Assembly (NCBI GenBank): GCA_018806915.1 | Contig: JAGKQI010000087.1 | Coordinates: 1,488,001 to 1,552,000, forward strand | Origin: Phytophthora colocasiae | Taxonomy: Eukaryota > Oomycota > Peronosporomycetes > Peronosporales > Peronosporaceae | Direction: 5' to 3' | Length of the DNA: 64,000 nucleotides | In this document: positions 43,169 through 53,383 of the stretch, piece by piece | How positions within the stretch are numbered: position 1 is the stretch's first letter | Layout of the letters: each line of letters starts with the position of its first letter | Notes under the pieces: generated by a model | Told to the model about the DNA's origin: nothing | The model's database searches: none | What the model saw: only the letters and a program-made list of their open reading frames with translations | Made by a program: the position numbers and the translations under genes

Positions 43169-43920
43169 CAACTTGACGATTACAAATGAGCCTCCTATAT
43201 CTTATAAATGTGACGCGACAGTATACGGAGAGTACCAGTTGCGTTGCACAGGATACCTGTGCAAAATTAATATTTTGGTGGTACACATCATTTTCATGAG
43301 ACACAGCAAGTTGCCTTTTCTTATGATCTTCATATGGTTTAGCTTCTCCCCTAATGAAATTCCTACATTTGCGGAGCCCTTTTCCCGAAACTTTTGGGCA
43401 TTCAGATTCCTTGTGTTTAAGGGCATGTAGCGCCTAAACGAGAAGGAATCTGGCAAAACGGACCTCATTTTTGGAACGAGAGCCGTGGTTTTACCCATAT
43501 ATCTAAATGTTGCATATGGTTTTCCAAAAAGAAACCCTCCTAATGATGGTGGCAAAAGTGGGTCCAAGTTCATTGTCCCCTACAATAGCAACGACTACGC
43601 AGGTCACGATAGAGCCGCACAATTCAGGCCTCTGATCAAATCGAGGAGGCAACACGCACTTACGCGCAGACCTTCTTATCGCATATTGGCACTAACCTTT
43701 GAGTAAACATGATGGTGGGATTCCCAAACGATGCTGGGATTTTTTTACGATAGCTTGCACTAGACGTAATGTACAATGTACATGTATGCTGCAAGTTGCA
43801 GTCTGCAACCTGTGGCTCTCGCTCTTCTTCTCCACCAGCTTGTTGTCAACGTTAGATGCATGCAAAAGGAAGAGCAGGCAGTTTGTGCTGCGCCTGAACA
43901 TACATCGTCTCAATTAAACA
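43169..43920. other. Spacer left of gypsy 2
   Basis: A 123-codon minus-strand frame (43573-43202) is open but without a recognised motif. Otherwise no feature. The stretch ends at the TSD CTCAC (43921-43925). Confidence 0.4.
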
Positions 43921-43925
43921 CTCAC

Positions 43926-44251
43926 TGTAGTGCTGCCAAGGCATGCATATTCATGCACAGTATCCACCCAGCCAACTCCAGCCAGAGCTGCGGGAAGCCG
44001 ATAACGCCAACGCTGTTGACAACAAGATTGGCGTCACGACAATGTTGATGACATAACGACAAATGTGTTGACACACACCGTGGCCAACCAAGTGCCTATG
44101 GCGCCAATGCCTCCGGCATTTGGTAAACTAAGCTAGCAATTAGGAACAACCTCACTTTGCAATCTACCACTAGCAATACACTTCGGCAAAAACCTTCAGG
44201 GAGCTTCGCCGACTCCCCCCGTGTGTCTTCGATTTCCCTGCAGACACTACA
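43926..44251 (+). repeat. 5' LTR of gypsy 2
   Basis: 326 bp with ends TGTAGTGCTG...CACTACA. By eye it is identical to the copy at 53013-53338. The sequence after it (AAGAATTCTT) does not start with TGG, so no standard tRNA primer site is assigned. Confidence 0.93.
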
Positions 44252-44289
44252 AAGAATTCTTTAGCAGTTTTTCTGCTCGAACCACGAAG

Positions 44290-45138
44290 ATGGCCAAGAC
44301 TCGGTCAACCAACACGACCTCGAATGATGATGACCAGGACCGTGGCGCCCTTACTGATCTTCACGCCGATTTTGCCTCCTCGTCTCTCAAGCACCTCACA
44401 TGCAGCCTTGGTGAAGTGGCGCCGAGAGCGCCGAGAGTATGAAGAGACAATCCAGAGTCGTGCTAAGGACAATACGGGCGATCTAATCGTCCCGGTCAAG
44501 AACACCTTCGACGAGGGGCTCCTCCGCATGTGGTGCCTCCTCCGTTGGCAAATCTCAATTGACGACGTCACTGACGATCATATCATGGCGGAGGTCGACA
44601 AGATTATCACCAGTGTGAAGAACAACGACGTTCCAGACATTGACGCGGAAATGCGTGACCAGTTGCGCATGGACATGTCTGAAACTGACGTGAGCGAAAG
44701 AGTGATACAGTATTTCAAACGCTGTCATGATATCATTGACGAACATGGTTGGAATCAGTTTTTCACTGGATCGGATGGCAGGCAACAACTATGCCGCATA
44801 CTGATCGCGTCATTAGAGCCCAAAGCTCTACTTGATGAAGTACAGCGGGCAATTCGTTTCCAGGCGCGTAGCTGTGCTGGTAGAAGACGAGGTCTTGCTG
44901 CACGACTTGGTGCTAGAGAAGGCGTTGGACCAGGAGCGAGCTTACCAGAGCCAGAAGCGCACAAAGCGCGGTAGAAGCGACGGTAGTGGTGAGCGTCCAT
45001 CTCAACCTGGCCTTAACAAGCAACCAACTAAAAACCAAACCCAATAGTGAACTCCCGTAGTGCAGGTCCAAGACCGGTTACTAAGACAACTGCCGAGCGA
45101 CCCAAAGTGCCGCCCACCTGTGCCCCCATTGCAGTGAG
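44290..45138 (+). pseudogene. Gypsy 2 gag with zinc knuckle (frameshifted)
   Basis: The ATG at 44290 begins MAKTRSTNTTSNDDDQDRG. A frame change near 44400 leads to VKWRRERREYEETIQSR and a capsid-like helical region (FDEGLLRMWCLLRWQISIDD, VSERVIQYFKRCHDIIDEHG). A second change near 44870 leads to a basic linker with KRTKRGRSDG. The knuckle CPHCSEMHWLSEC (C-x2-C-x3-H-x4-C) lies just before and across 45139. It would form the particle of the element. Confidence 0.8.
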
Positions 45139-45884
45139 ATGCATTGGCTATCGGAATGCCCAACAGCTTCCGATGACCAGAAAGCTGACATCCGCCGCAA
45201 GCTCCGCGCACAGCGATCGAACGACGGAAATAAGCGAACCGTAGCTAAACTCAAGCGTCTGCGGGAATGCCTACCATCTGAAGAGAAGTCTATTTTACTC
45301 AATGGAGTGCTGTCGGTGCCCTTTTGCGCCGACACCGGTGCGGATAGAACTGCCATTGGACGCCGGCATGTTGTGCAGCTACAACAACTGGACCCATCTG
45401 TGACTGTACAGACACTTGAGACCCCAGTGGTGAACGTGACTGTGGCAGACCATGAGGTCAATTGTATGTCCTCTGTTCATCTTCGTCTATTGCTGAATAC
45501 GGCAGCCGGGCCCGTCTCGCTCCATGAGCCAGTTGAGTGCCTCATTATCGAAGGTGAAGAACCAGAGTTCATATTAGGGCAAGATGTCTTAAAATCGCTC
45601 GGAATCGACATTGACCGGCAATTGGAGCAATTAGCGGTGCGAGTTGAAGACAAAGAGGATGCAGATGTTGAAGTTGAGGATGACCTACCAACTCTATCGT
45701 CCCGTTTCACGGACCAGGACCTACAAAATGCTCTTGACAGACTCGTAGCCCAGGCACTCGAGCACGGTTTTCCACGGAGGTTGGAGCAACAGCTCCGCAC
45801 CATAGTGGACAAGCACGATATCTGGAGACTCGAACTGGGCAATGACCCACCTGCAAAAGTGGACCCCTTTAAGATCCGGCTTTA
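45139..45884 (+). CDS. Gypsy 2 protease, frame cut by piggyBac
   Basis: The open frame carries GVLSVPFCADTGADRTAIGR (active-site DTGA) and, about 90 residues later, FILGQDVLKSLGID, the second conserved retropepsin motif. It continues to DPFKIRL, where the piggyBac element begins. The apparent 298-codon ORF ends inside the transposon. Removing 3880 bp (element plus one TTAA) keeps the frame and links it to RT at 49765. Confidence 0.85.
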
Positions 45885-46180
45885 CCCTTCAAGCCCACCA
45901 TGTTGGCCCTACCAACATAACGGGTGTATAATGCGTTTTGGGCATCTATGTCATGTTGGCCCTACCAACATATTACGGATTAAGCTTGATTTTAGTATTG
46001 ACTTTCGGCCAATACTTAGGTGCTGTGTGAAATAGACCAGTGATGCACAGGTCCAGGGGCCAACGGGAAGGTTTGGAGGGATGCGTAGGGGACGGGGAGC
46101 AGAGACGGGAAGTGCATAATGGGTGGTTTTGCGTCCGTCCCCCATCCGTGTCATTTTGAGATTTGGCGGGGAACAGAAGA

Positions 46181-49100
46181 ATGGTGGCGTCGTCGGGCAA
46201 GATGCCGAAGCGGCAGATGACTGCGGCGGAGAAGAAGCTCCAGTTAGAAATGCAACGGCGAGAGCGGCGGCTCCGTCGCAACCGCCTCGCTGAGCAGCGC
46301 CCACCGTCAATCAAGGTTCGCGCAGCTTTACAGAAGGCTGCCTCGGAGGCAAAAGAGGCTGCAGCGGAGGCGAAGGAGACTCCGACATCGCCAGAAGCTA
46401 GCACAAGGCATGGCCCCGGACGAGCTTCAGCCGAGCCTAAGGAAAACGAGTCCACGCGGCGTCTCACTCCAAAACCTGCTGTGAAGAGTTTGCTATCCAT
46501 TGGGCTTCCACGGTCACCGATCTCGGAGGTAGGTTCATCCATGGAGACTGAAATGAGCGCTGCTGACGTCGTTGAGATGTGCCGACAGGCTATGAACGAT
46601 GTGGTGGCTCGAGCTGAGAATCGCGAAGACCCTGGGCCAAGTGAAACCGGCGGGGTGGACTCGACGGGAGCAGAACGAAGTCGAGGCTGTTGTGGAGCCA
46701 CAGCCAACATCGCCTCCAACATCGCATCAAGTGCTCCCCAGTGATCCAACATCAAGGCCAACATTAGGCCGTCCTCCACGAGCCCGGAAAGCGTCGGCAC
46801 TTACAAGTTGAAGAGCAGTCTGGAGAACCTGTTCAGCGCGTGCGCTCAGCTGATCGTGTGTCAGTTACGGCTGAGGATCCCTGTTATGTGGAAAAGGGTG
46901 GAACTGCTGAAGACACCGCTCTGGATTCAGAGAGTGATGACAGCCCAAGTGATGGAGAGGATGACATTGACGAACTTGAGCAGGCAGAAGCCGATTGGGA
47001 GTTGACGTTTTCATCAGACGAGGATGAGGAGGACGTAGTTGAGGCTGATGAGCTTCCAAGTAGCCGGTACTCAGTAGCAGCTCACGACAAGAAGCTTGTG
47101 AAGGAGATGCGACAGAACGGGTGGAACTATGGTGCGTATGATGCGATTTGTTGTTTTTATACAAACTAACATTGCTACTTAGATTCAGCGACGTTTGGCC
47201 CTGATCCAGCGTATGCAGGCTTGTACGAAGGTCCGTACGGACCAACTGATGCTGTACTGGAAATAGCGGAAGACCCCCTTGCGCTGTTCTTCTTCTTTAT
47301 GCCTCCGAAGCTGTGGCGAAAGATCAAGGAGGAGACTAACCGGTATCACATGCAGACTATTGACTCCCGTGCAAGAGAAATCCGGCGAACGCGACTTCTA
47401 ACGGATCCTGAGTATAGTGAAACACTGCCAGATATCAAGAAGAGGCTGCGAGCTGTGCGACCGGTGGAGGTGTGGGAAATATTGCGAGTCGTGGGGCTTT
47501 TTGATCTCCAGAATGCTGGCACCACAACGTCGGGGATGGCTGCGCACTGAGCCGGCACAGCAGTGGAGCTATACCCCTCGGCACGTTTGGACAGTGGTTG
47601 CCTCGCAACCGCTTTGAGCACGTTATGCAAAACTTGCATTTTACTGACAATCAAGCGCCCCAAGCTCAAGTTGATCGTGGCTGGAAAGGGCGCAGCGTGG
47701 TGAGCACTCTGCAGAAAACCTTTCAGCGTGGATACAAGATCGGTCCCGTTATCTCTTTTGACGAGGCGATGATTCCTACGCGCGCGACGAAACCCAATGC
47801 GGCAGTACCTCCCGAACAAGCCCCACAAGTGGGGCACCAAGTTTTTTTCAGCATGCTGCGGTCACACTGCTTACTGCATGATGTACGTGTTGAGCTTGCG
47901 AGCCAAAGCTCGTAAGCTTTTTTTTTTGGCAAAGTTAAATATGTTGGATACTAACTAATGTACTAACTCAAATCCAACATCTTGCCAACATAGGATCGAA
48001 ATGTACGTTGGTGCGAAGACAAACATCGCAGCTCCACTTCCTGCGGACAACTCATCCGGTGCTGCTGCCGTAATGCGATCGATGAATAAGCTGTTGCCCC
48101 CATATCCGGCGTCACCGTATCGCATCGTGGTGACCGATCGGTTCTACACCTCAGTCACCCTGGCACTTGAGCTGCTTCACCGACGACTGTACTTCACGGG
48201 GACGATCCAGACAAAGCGATCCGGGTATGCAGACGGAGTCATAACGAAGAAGAAACTTCGTAAAGGCGGCGTGGACCCACCGCGAGGAACACTGAAGATT
48301 GCAGAGAACAAAATGTTTCCTGAGATGACTGCTGCTATGTGGATGGATAACAACCCCGTTCATATGCTGGCTACGGGAGGAAGCCGAGTACTCGGCCCTG
48401 TGTGTAAGTTGGTTATAAGTTGGATGCCTTATTTTTACTGACGTTTATGATGGCTATTATGTTTGCTTTTGTGTTCTGATCCAGATCGTCGAGTTGGGGA
48501 AAGAAAGAAGAACTTCCCTGCACCGGGGCTGGTCAGGGATTATCAGCGCTGGATGGGAGGTGTTGATATCCACGACCAGCTCCGGATGCAGCGATACAGC
48601 GTCCAGTTGGCTTACAAGCCACGCAAATATTACCGCTCCATATTTTTCGGGCTGGTGGACATGGCGCTTGTAAACTCCTTTATCGTGCACAGATATCACC
48701 TGAAAACTACAAACCAAGACCCCCCAGAACACTACAAGTTCTTGAGAACACTGCACGAGCAGCTGTTAGCTATCAACAAGGAAAAATTTGAGGAAATTGA
48801 ATCAGCGACGACCGCGGCAGACAGAACTGCGGCTTCGCCGCAAACATCGGAAAACGAGGTCGACAACTCACACTATCTTGCCCAATGCCCAGACAAGAAG
48901 AACACGAAGAAGGCTACTCGTGATGGCAAGCCGGGTAAGAAGCGCATCGCGCGTTCCTGCAAAGTATGCGCGGTATATCGAGTGAAGCCGCGAAAGTATT
49001 CAAAGTATTATTGTCCCGGTTGTTCTTCTGGCGAGCTGAGGTAAGTGGCTGGCAATAGAATTCTGCAAGCTGCAAGCTAACCTGTGTGCGTATGCAGGAA

Positions 49101-49197
49101 GCACCTATGCAACGTCGCGCGGGGCGGCTGCCCAGCACCTGCTTCCACATTTGGCACAACGAGTGGCAGAATGGAGCGGCCATCCCTCACTGACTAA
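46181..49197 (+). CDS. piggyBac transposase, four introns, frameshifted
   Basis: The ATG at 46181 begins a basic N-terminus (KKLQLEMQRRERRLRRN), followed by an acidic linker (DSESDDSPSDGEDDIDELEQ). Introns with GT-AG ends are inferred at about 47132-47182, 47883-47993, 48404-48484 and 49041-49097. The DDE_Tnp_1_7-type core shows FDEAMIPTR, KPHKWGTKFF, VVTDRFYTSVTLALELL and YQRWMGGVDIHDQLR, the catalytic region of piggyBac transposases. A C-terminal cysteine-rich domain (CKVCAVYR, YYCPGCSSGELR, HLCNVARGGC) should bind the ends. Frame changes near 46700, 46830, 47540 and 47785 are needed. Confidence 0.82.
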
Positions 49198-49199
49198 CC

Positions 49200-49414
49200 G
49201 CTGACCACCGGCTTCAGGACCGACGACCTGGGCCGCAGCGCAAAAACGCCGCCGCCGTCGTATTGACCTTGGCGAGGGTGACGACCAGCAGAATGACCTG
49301 GAAAGCCTAGGAGGAGACACTGGTGAGAGTGAGATGGTGGAGGGGCCAAATGCGGGTGGCGGGGGAGACGCAAGCAGTGAAAGTGACAGAGAGTCTGGTA
49401 GTGGTAGTGAGTAA
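49200..49414 (+). other. Arg-rich and acidic coding-like tail after piggyBac
   Basis: Downstream of the transposase stop, one plus-strand frame reads AAAQKRRRRRIDLGEGDDQQ and then an acidic Ser/Glu/Gly stretch to a TAA at 49412-49414. It could be a former C-terminal extension joined by another intron or frame change, with a nuclear-localisation-like KRRRRR. It has no start codon of its own. Confidence 0.35.
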
Positions 49415-49764
49415 ACCGTATCTGGTAGTGAAAACGTCCAATGCAGTACCAGCTTCGTTCACTTTCCCTCCATGTGCTAGAAGGTCGCGTGCAAAGCTGC
49501 CCTTGATCCTGTAAAAAGTGCATTTTACTTGTTGTCTAAACCAACATATCTGGACGCTCATGGTCTGATGAGCCAGCATATAGCCCTGTATGTTGGAGCT
49601 GCTAAACTATGTACAGGTGAACCTTCTACTTTCGCCCGTCCATATCCGTGTGTAATTTCGGACTTAAGGAGGTTCTATACAAATACCTAGATAAATTATG
49701 TTGGAGGTTCCAACATAATTTCGGTCGATACACCTCGATTTTCGGCTGGGGCTTGAAGGGTTAA

Positions 49765-50917
49765 AGAAGGCGCCAGCGCAGTCAAATGTAAGCCGAGGCA
49801 CTATCCTCCGGCCGTGCGAACTTTCCTGCGTGAATTTAACGGTAAGCTCGTAAAGCTAGGCTGGGTGTATGAAAACCCCAGCAGCCGTTGGGCTAGCCCA
49901 GTACTCCCAGTACGCAAGCCAGGTGAAAATTCTGACGCGTACCGCCAGACTTGTGACTACCGTGTTGTGAACGACCTCATAGAGGCAATGATTAGCACGA
50001 TGCCACACATGGCTACTCTACTCGAACATACTCGAGGCAAGAAACATTTTGGGTTATTTGACCTGCTCAAAGGCTTTTGGCAGCTACCCCTAGATAAGCT
50101 CTGCCAAGAGTTAATGTCGTACATTACAGACACCAAAATATACACTCCACGTCGTGTTCCTCAGGGATGCTGTGATGCCGCTGTGCATTTTCAGCAGACG
50201 ATGGAGCGGTGCTTCGATTCGATGCTGTATACTTCCATTGTCATTTGGATTGATGATCTACTCCTATTTGCCGATGACATCGACGAATACGTAGCCAAGC
50301 TGGAAGAGTTTTTCGACTTGGTAGCTGCGTACGGGCTCAAGCTGAGCGCGAAGAAGAGCAGCATCTACCAGCAATCTGTGAAGTGGTGTGGACGCATCAT
50401 CGACAGTGATGGTGTTTCACACGATCCAGCTCGCATTGACGTACTACGATCGATGCCTTACCCAGAAACGGCAGGCCAGTTGCAACAGTTTCTGTGCGCT
50501 GCGAACTGGGTGATAGAATCTGTCGTCGATTATGCTCGCACCGTTGAGCCTCTGCAGCAGCGACTTGATGAATCTCTGAAAGGTGGAAAGCGCACAAAGC
50601 GCGTCGCGGCTGGCATCTCAGTCACATTGACTGATACAGAGCGAATAGCTTTCGAAAATACAAAGGACCTACTGGCGACATCCGCTACTATAGCGCTACC
50701 AGACGACTCCGCCACTACAATTGTGTGCTCAGATGCATCTGATTGCGGTTGGTCAGTCATTGTAAGCCAGGTTGTGGACTATGATGCTACTCTACCGGTT
50801 GCTACTCAGCAGCACAAGCTACTCACGTGCCTCAGCGGTACTTTCAAGGGCTCCCAACTAAACTGGACAGTCATTGAGAAAGAGGCGTATCCAATTGTAG
50901 TGGCTTGTGAAAACTAG
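49765..50917 (+). CDS. Gypsy 2 reverse transcriptase and RNase H
   Basis: After the TTAA the frame continues through KEGASAV and RHYPPAVRTFLREF to the RT palm: GWVYENPSSRWASP, FGLFDLLKGFWQLPL, VPQGCCDAAVHFQQTM and the catalytic IVIWIDDLLLFADD. RNase H follows with CSDASDCGWSVIV and NWTVIEKEAYPIVVA. It ends at an in-frame TAG (50915-50917). The same frame then runs on for over 1.4 kb, so the TAG looks like a point nonsense change rather than a natural end. Confidence 0.9.
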
Positions 50918-52698
50918 GACTATCTACTGATGCGACCGAAGCCTTTTAGGCTATTCTGTGACCACCGCAACCTCATACATGTGTTCGCTCCACACGTAAG
51001 CATAAAGAAACATATTCGAGGCAAGTTACTGCGATGGGCATTGAAGCTCATGCCTTACCGGTATGTCATTGAACACGTTGATGGCGAAGCCAACGTCTGG
51101 GCCGACATGCTGTCCCGATGGACAGGGCAGCCGACGACGAAGGTAAAGTTGAAACGTTTTACCAAGAAGCGAACCAAGAGTAAGCAAGCAACACATCAAA
51201 CGGACGCAAGGCAGATCCTCCGGCCATTGGACGACGAAGGATTTGTCTGGCCTTCACTAGATGAGATCCAAACAACACAGCAGCAGCAGCAAGCACCTGC
51301 AGGCGCTGTCAGGGGCAGTGACGGTGTACTACGTGTTGACGAGCGGATCTGGATACCGCGAGCGAGCTCAGACTTAACCCAACGACTGTGCGTCATCGCG
51401 CACTGTGGGGCCCAAGGCCACCGGGGAGAAAACGCAATGGTAAATCACCTCCGACGCGTCTTCCACGTCCCCGATATCCGAGGCGTGGTACACACGTTTG
51501 TGTCAAACTGCCTACTTTGTCCGCACGTGAAGGGCCCACGAACGATTCACCGCCCATGGGGTGAAACGATCGACTGTCACGAAAGAAATGGAGTCCTCCA
51601 TTGGGATTTTCTTTCTATGGGCGAATCTTTTGGCACTAGCAAATACTTGTTGGTTCTAAAAGATCACGCCACGCACTTCTGCGAGCTTGTCGTGTGTGAC
51701 ACTGCGGACAGTGCAGTGGCAACGGCAGCCATCCTTGACTGGCATAGTCGTTTCAGTGTCCCTCCAACCTGGGTCAGCGACAACGGTAGCCATTTCAAAA
51801 ACGAAGTCGTGGCCGAGCTCTCAAAGAGACTCAAGAGCCAACAACACTTCACCTTGGCATACAGCCCATGGATTAACGGCTCTGTAGAACGGGTCAACCG
51901 AGATATTCTACAAGTCCTGCGGGCAATGACCCTGGAATACAAAGTTTCTACAAAAGATTGGGTCTACCTAGTGCCACTGGTTCAAGCCAGCTTGAATCAC
52001 ACGGCTCTCCCCTCGCTCGGCAATCGAGCGCCAGTTGAACTTTTCACTGGGCTACCATGTCCTTCACCGCTTGCAGAGTTTTACCACCCGGGCAACAAAA
52101 AGCTAGTCGCTTTGCCCAAAACTTCGGCAGCGATTGACAAACATCTAGCTGAGCTACGATCTAGTCTGTGCGCAATGCACCAACCCATTACAGACCACCG
52201 CCTCAAGCAGCGGCTTCTCAACAAAAAGAGAGAGAGAGGTGACAACCTGGTCAACTTTGACATTGGTGACTATGTACTACGCTCACGTGTTGACGAGAAA
52301 AGGGCAACAAGCTCCTCGTCACATGGCAAAGACCATACAAAGTGGTCAGAGCAGACTCCCACTCCTTCAGAATCAGTCATTTAGTGACAGGAGAGGAGTT
52401 AGATGTACATACATCACGCCTAAAGTTTTATGCTGACAGTCAGCTAGAGGTAACAGAGGAAATCCTAGAGCATGTAGCCTCTCAGGGCATCATTTTGGCC
52501 GTTAATGGGTTCAAAAGCCACCGGTGGAACTCCTCAATCAAAGACTATGAAGTCCTAGTAAGCTGGAAAGGTTTAGAGTCTGTAGAAGATTCGTGGGAAC
52601 CATTGAAATCGCTGGCTACAGAAGTCAGGGTTCTACTAGGACAATACATTGCCAAGCTAGACGCAAAGATGCGCAAGTATTGGGAGGGTCTACAGTAA
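50918..52698 (+). CDS. Gypsy 2 RNase H end, integrase and chromodomain
   Basis: Begins DYLLMRPKPFRLFCDHRNLI, the end of RNase H, in the same frame as the upstream RT. The HHCC finger is IAHCGAQGHRGE...CLLCPHVKG. The integrase core has LVLKDHATHFCELVV, WVSDNGSHFKNEVV and YSPWINGSVERVNRD. A one-base change near 52300 shifts to the last frame, with VTGEELDVHTSRLKFYAD and a chromodomain YEVLVSWKGLESVEDSWEPL. The stop is at 52696-52698. About 314 bp of untranslated sequence follow to the 3' LTR. Confidence 0.9.
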
Positions 52699-53012
52699 AA
52701 ATTTCAATACAAAAGCTTCAGCAGTTTTTTCAAAAACCAACTTTTTCCTTACATGCACACTGCAACCATCCAACAATGGAGTATAAACCATTTTAATACT
52801 GAGGAAACAATTTAGAGTTGAATCCATACAATATTGACGTCAAAACAATTTGGCATAATCAACTTCAACACGTTGCACCTGTAACACTTGTTACATAGCC
52901 GAGGGTATGGATACATTCAACCATCACTAAAAAAAATCGTGCATAAACCAAACCGATCTCAGTAATCGTGATAACAGCCACATCTATAGCTGGACTAGGC
53001 TTGGAGGGGCAG

Positions 53013-53338
53013 TGTAGTGCTGCCAAGGCATGCATATTCATGCACAGTATCCACCCAGCCAACTCCAGCCAGAGCTGCGGGAAGCCGATAACGCCAACGC
53101 TGTTGACAACAAGATTGGCGTCACGACAATGTTGATGACATAACGACAAATGTGTTGACACACACCGTGGCCAACCAAGTGCCTATGGCGCCAATGCCTC
53201 CGGCATTTGGTAAACTAAGCTAGCAATTAGGAACAACCTCACTTTGCAATCTACCACTAGCAATACACTTCGGCAAAAACCTTCAGGGAGCTTCGCCGAC
53301 TCCCCCCGTGTGTCTTCGATTTCCCTGCAGACACTACA
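53013..53338 (+). repeat. 3' LTR of gypsy 2
   Basis: Matches the 5' LTR base for base by eye over 326 bp, which suggests recent insertion. It is followed by the TSD CTCAC at 53339-53343. Confidence 0.93.
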
Positions 53339-53383
53339 CTCACTCGTTACCAATTAGGTGCATATTTCAATGCGCCAGTTCCT

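Larger units (their letters stand above)
45885..49760 (+). mobile_element. piggyBac transposon nested in gypsy 2
   Basis: A 3876-bp element has 12-bp TIRs CCCTTCAAGCCC at both ends. It is flanked on the right by TTAA (49761-49764) and on the left by TTTA (45881-45884), a one-base decay of the TTAA target duplication. Three 19-bp subterminal palindromes ATGTTGG-N5-CCAACAT lie at 45900-45918, 45953-45971 and 49698-49716. The interior encodes an intron-containing piggyBac transposase. It interrupts the gypsy pol frame cleanly. Confidence 0.93.
43926..53338 (+). mobile_element. Ty3/gypsy chromovirus 2, split by piggyBac
   Basis: A 9413-bp unit has 326-bp LTRs at 43926-44251 and 53013-53338 that I read as identical. 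The TSD is CTCAC (43921-43925 and 53339-53343). A polypurine-like GGAGGGGCAG precedes the 3' LTR at 53003-53012. Internal order is gag, CCHC, protease, RT, RNase H, integrase, chromodomain. A 3876-bp piggyBac element at a TTAA site separates protease and RT. It landed 40 bp past the stop codon of the M96-like gene at 53384. Confidence 0.95.

Noticed and set aside
43202..43573. 123-codon minus-strand open frame as a gene
   Set aside because: No ATG in good context, no domain, and next to repeat boundaries. Left as unassigned.
44252..44266. tRNA primer binding site of gypsy 2
   Set aside because: The sequence after the 5' LTR does not begin with TGG and no complementarity to a tRNA 3' end is evident, so no site is claimed.
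45973..46800. 275-codon minus-strand open frame
   Set aside because: Antisense to the piggyBac N-terminal region, which has a clear basic then acidic layout and matches the transposase order.
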